From NCBI GenBank assembly GCA_019722365.1, contig JADFUC010001074.1, forward strand, positions 124,001-188,000: 64,000 bases of DNA. Reading direction: 5' to 3'. This DNA comes from Lithospermum erythrorhizon (taxonomy: Eukaryota; Streptophyta; Magnoliopsida; Boraginales; Boraginaceae). The translations under genes were made by a program, and so were the position numbers. Each line of letters begins with the position of its first letter. The first letter of the stretch is position 1. Positions 60,641 through 64,000 of this stretch are shown here, piece by piece. Under the pieces are notes generated by a model, which saw only the letters and a list, made by a program, of their open reading frames with translations, had not been told where the DNA came from and searched no databases.

Positions 60641-60775
60641 AGGATGTTAAGGCGGTTATATGGTTAGCATTATTATTATTTGGTGTATTAGTTTGTTTGC
60701 ATGGGTTTAGACGTATAGTATTAGTTTGGTACATACAAACTTCGTTATTCATAATTAAGGAATCATTAATTTCAT

Positions 60776-61191
60776 ATCTTTTCTTATTACACTGTCCATC
60801 TTTTGAAGATCATCCAAATTTGAATTTTGATAGTTGACTTTAAAATTTTTTAAACGCGACTATTTTTAAATATATGCCTAAAAATATTTTTGATCAAAGT
60901 AGAAATGTTAGCTTAACTTATGATTAACATGATAATTTGGATTTAAATAAAAGTTTTGCTTGTAATATTACTCATTTTTTAATTATACTCGCTGAAAAAT
61001 AAATTGCAAAACTTTCATGAATGGGGGCAGGTTAGGATTTGATTTTATATAAGTGTGAGAGAGTGATAATGTACCAAATACATTTAGCCTTGCGGTATTT
61101 TGCCAGAACTTCTTAATAGGAGGTTTCTGGTTCGAATTATTTAGAAGGATTATTTAATGTTTTACAGGTTTCTGCATCGGTTGACTAGTTT
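60776..61191. other. Intergenic, no gene recognised
   Basis: AT-rich DNA after the copia element. No coding frame or element with clear ends. Confidence 0.4.
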
Positions 61192-61330
61192 TTATTCCAC
61201 TCTTTGTGGGTTTTAGGAGCCACTCTTGATGGATTTTTAGTAGTGACATGCATGGACTTGGTTCATCCCACTATTTGTAGGTTTTAACATCCACTTTTGA
61301 TGAATTTTCAATAGTGACATGGATTTGGTG
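61192..61330. repeat. 70-bp tandem duplication
   Basis: Two adjacent copies (61192-61261 and 61262-61330) share 'ccact(c/a)tttgt(g/a)ggtttta', 'ccact(c/t)ttgatg(g/a)a' and 'agtgacatg...ggacttgg'. About 15% divergence by eye. Confidence 0.7.
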
Positions 61331-64000
61331 TAATGTTTAATTGAAGATGGGGTTGATATAACAGATTTTTAGATAGAAGACGACGTTGTTTATTGCGAGT
61401 TTCGGCCCACATTTCTTGTATTAGAATTGCCTTTGAGTTTTATATCATATTAATATGTAATTTTTACTTTCTATCGTTAATAAAAAAGAGAAGCAGGGTG
61501 ATAATGTTCAATCATAAATGTAATCAACTTCCTAGCGGTTAAGTTTATGTCCTTCTAATTAAGGAATGGCCATCCATTTACATATGCAAGTGAAATGAAA
61601 GTAATGATGGTAATTAGTAGATTGTGATTATTCATCGGGAAATAGTACGATTAATTGCACAAACTTGTCCGAATTTTTGCAACTTATTATTCACTTTATA
61701 CCACTCCTTAGATATCCAATAATAATTACACAATAATATAGCTAAGCTGAACTTTATTATTCAATAATAGTAACATACTTCATTTTTTTTATAGCTGTTG
61801 TTTTAACAAAAAAAATATTTTTTTATAATTGTCGTTTTAGCATAATAAATAGTATTTTTATATTTTCAATGTAATTTTAGGCTACTTTTTAATTTCACTT
61901 AAAATAAACAACCAACCAATGATATTGTTTCAATTGATTGTTATTCTATATTTTCAATGTATTTTTTAATTATTTTTAGTTTTCTTTAATTTATGTGTAA
62001 ATGATTAAAATGACAATTAAGAGAAAAACGAAGAAAGTATGTTCTAATAATGAATACATATGTTACTATAGTGATATAAAGAGTTTACGACCATGACTGC
62101 AATTTAATTGATTACATGAGACGGAGTATTTCAATATTGGAATTGGAAATGAGGAGAAATATGCGTGAACCGTACGAGTTGGTTCTTTTTTTTTTTATAA
62201 AGTTAAACTTTACGCTTTTGAGCACGTAAAGATCAAAATCAAAATTAAAGATGCCAATTTGGACAAATCTTCAGAAAAGTAGTAGCTAAATTAGTTGGAG
62301 TAGTCTTGTAGAAGTGTATAATACTCTCTCGCTAAAAGATTATTACATTTTAATTTTAATGAGTTGACTTTTTCTAAATTTGAACTCAAATAATATTTAA
62401 TGCGTTATATATTTGTTTGAAAAAAATATATCAATATAGTATTTTCAATATATTTTACTATTAACTTGATAATTTTGATTCAAATCAAAATTTTGGATGT
62501 CAATCAAGATCGTAAAGTTTATTAATCTTTGATCATGAAAAAGACAAATATGACAATCTTTTAGGAATGGAAGAAGTATATTCAATTCATTTTAATTAAC
62601 CTTTTTAATTTTTAAATAGAAGTCTTTTTTAAAGTATGTATTATTTACTCTCAAATGGAATATAAATTGATATGTGTTTGTTTGTCTTGAAATATTTATA
62701 TAATGTTATTATTTTTTGTAACTATTTTATCTAAAATAAAAATTTAAATTTAAGTGAAATAAAAAATAATTTAAAATAATTCAATGGGTACTTGGAGTAT
62801 ATAATGGAAAGAAAGGGTTACGAATCCTTTGTAATACTTTTGTGCGACACTCTCTGTTACACTTCTATTTAATGATCATTTTTTGAATCTGTCAAGCATG
62901 CTCCTTTATCAAATTATATTTATATTTGTATATACTATATATCTAATTTTAAAACAATTGTATTTTATGTTTTTCGAGATATATATTTGACTATTAATAA
63001 TTTTAATTATTAGAAGATGAAAAATATAAACTTTTGTATTTAAAAACAATAAAGTATTAGGATCGGAGAATGTGCATTGGTTTCTTTTGAGGGGTGAGGA
63101 GGTAATTTGCACGTGATAAATGAGGTCCGACTTATTCAATTACTTTCTCGTATAAAATATTTAGGGTATATCATTATACAGATTATCTTACGTTGTCTTA
63201 CACCGCTTGCTTTTACTTTTGCTTTTGGTGTTGCTAAACCATTCAACCATGCATGAGATTATGAGATATGTCGTTAAAGAGATAAGAATGTGTTCAATAT
63301 GACTTCTAGTTATGATTTTGAAACAATATAATAATTGATGAGGATTGATATCAATGGTTGATGTTTGTCTCATTTTCTTATTTGTTTAATTCGATCTTAT
63401 CAAATTGTACCACCAATCATAACCAAAGAAATAGATTAAAATTTTAGTGAATTGGTTGCTAAAGATTTGGACCACTTGAATTATTGATACAACATATTCA
63501 ACAATAATGAACAACATAATTTAAATAAGATTACATCTATCCTAGCTAAAACATACCAATTGAAAATAGATTACATCCTCGATTATATTATTGAATATCC
63601 AAATAAACATGTATGTGATTAGTGTTTTTTTTTAATGTGATTAGTGTTGATAAGATGTCAAATTACCTGATATTCATCCGAAATAAACAATTAATTTCTA
63701 TGAGATTTTAATCATTTAGGTGGCAATTCTCAACATTAATTGAGCGGACAATATTATGCAAAGAATGGAGTTGATTTCTTGGACCCTTCCCAAAGGTCCT
63801 TGACATTTATTGGTACTGAGTCGTAAGTATTTTGTGTCTGTTAGACTATGCTTGTTTCATGTTCAGTTATATGACCTCTTCGACTGTAATGGTTCAGCTT
63901 ATATATTTTCGTCGGATTAATGCTTCCTAGCTAACAGCTTTTCGATTTGCGTTGAAATCGTCGCGCCTAACGATTTATTGATATTTACGTAGAGGTGAAT
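61331..64000. other. AT-rich intergenic DNA
   Basis: No gene recognised. Near 61790-62040 is an inverted relative of the MITE-like repeat also seen at 12040 and 45440. The last 600 bp show no coding similarity. Confidence 0.45.

Larger units (their letters stand above)
57728..60775 (+). mobile_element. Decayed Ty1/copia element with short LTRs
   Basis: The 5' LTR 57728-57868 (TGTTAGGCAGTTATACGG to CCTACA) is followed by TGGTATTTCTTAAC, a degraded primer site. The 3' LTR 60645 to about 60775 (TGTTAAGGCGGTTATATGG) is preceded by the polypurine tract GAGAGAGAAGGA. The LTRs share 'gcattattattatttggtgtattagttt', 'gcatgggtttagac' and 'ttcataattaag'. Remnants of gag and of the RNase H end of pol lie inside in correct order; protease, integrase and most of reverse transcriptase are gone. 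No clean 5-bp target duplication was found. Confidence 0.85.

Overview
This is a 64-kb stretch of a flowering-plant nuclear genome, almost certainly a eudicot. The evidence is AT-rich intergenic DNA, introns with GT-AG (once GC-AG) borders, and plant-only families (BSL phosphatase, Bruno-like BRN1, a DCD-domain protein, YUCCA, SWEET). The intergenic DNA is full of MITEs, Mutator-like elements and decayed Ty1/copia elements. I cannot name the species.

Genes in order: (1) the 3' part of a BSL1-like Kelch-repeat protein phosphatase, plus strand, 626-2338, whose 5' part lies outside the window; (2) a small acidic protein of unknown function, minus, 5005-5508; (3) a nine-exon BRN1/BRN2-type three-RRM RNA-binding protein, minus, 6768-10477; (4) a DCD-domain protein with a 40-residue tandem repeat, minus, 20739-23533, damaged in one repeat copy; (5) a tRNA-Pro(AGG), plus, 27054-27125, with a broken minus-strand relative about 400 bp away; (6) a four-exon YUCCA10/11-type auxin-biosynthesis flavin monooxygenase, minus, 32273-35271, one base short in exon 3; (7) an FYV7/TAP26-type rRNA-processing protein, minus, 35800-37739; (8) a six-exon clade III SWEET sugar transporter, minus, 52701-54137. 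There is no operon-like organisation; the genes are independent units separated by repeats.

Region by region: 2.3-5 kb is AT-rich with a 250-bp MITE. 10.5-20.7 kb is gene-free and holds a Stowaway MITE, a Harbinger transposase tail, an LTR-element end with a hAT-like insertion in it, and three clusters of a ~43-bp repeat. 23.5-32 kb holds a duplicate of the DCD gene's 5' end, an LTR-like promoter block, the tRNA genes, a ~0.5-kb diverged duplication and a 150-bp poly(A)-ended retroposon. 38.6-44 kb is a decayed minus-strand LTR element without coding capacity. 46.4-50.3 kb holds two Mutator-like elements, each with a perfect 9-bp target-site duplication. 55.3-60.8 kb holds a 1.27-kb LTR element with target duplication GTAAT and a 3-kb decayed copia element with gag and RNase H remnants. 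60.8-64 kb shows no gene.

The most interesting points are a Mutator-like element with two tandem right termini, a damaged DCD repeat copy that also holds a strong splice donor defining a 74-nt intron able to remove the damage, a single-base loss in YUCCA, and the ~43-bp repeat clusters. No RNA data were available: all exon borders come from splice consensus, reading phase and family conservation, and every alignment was made by eye.
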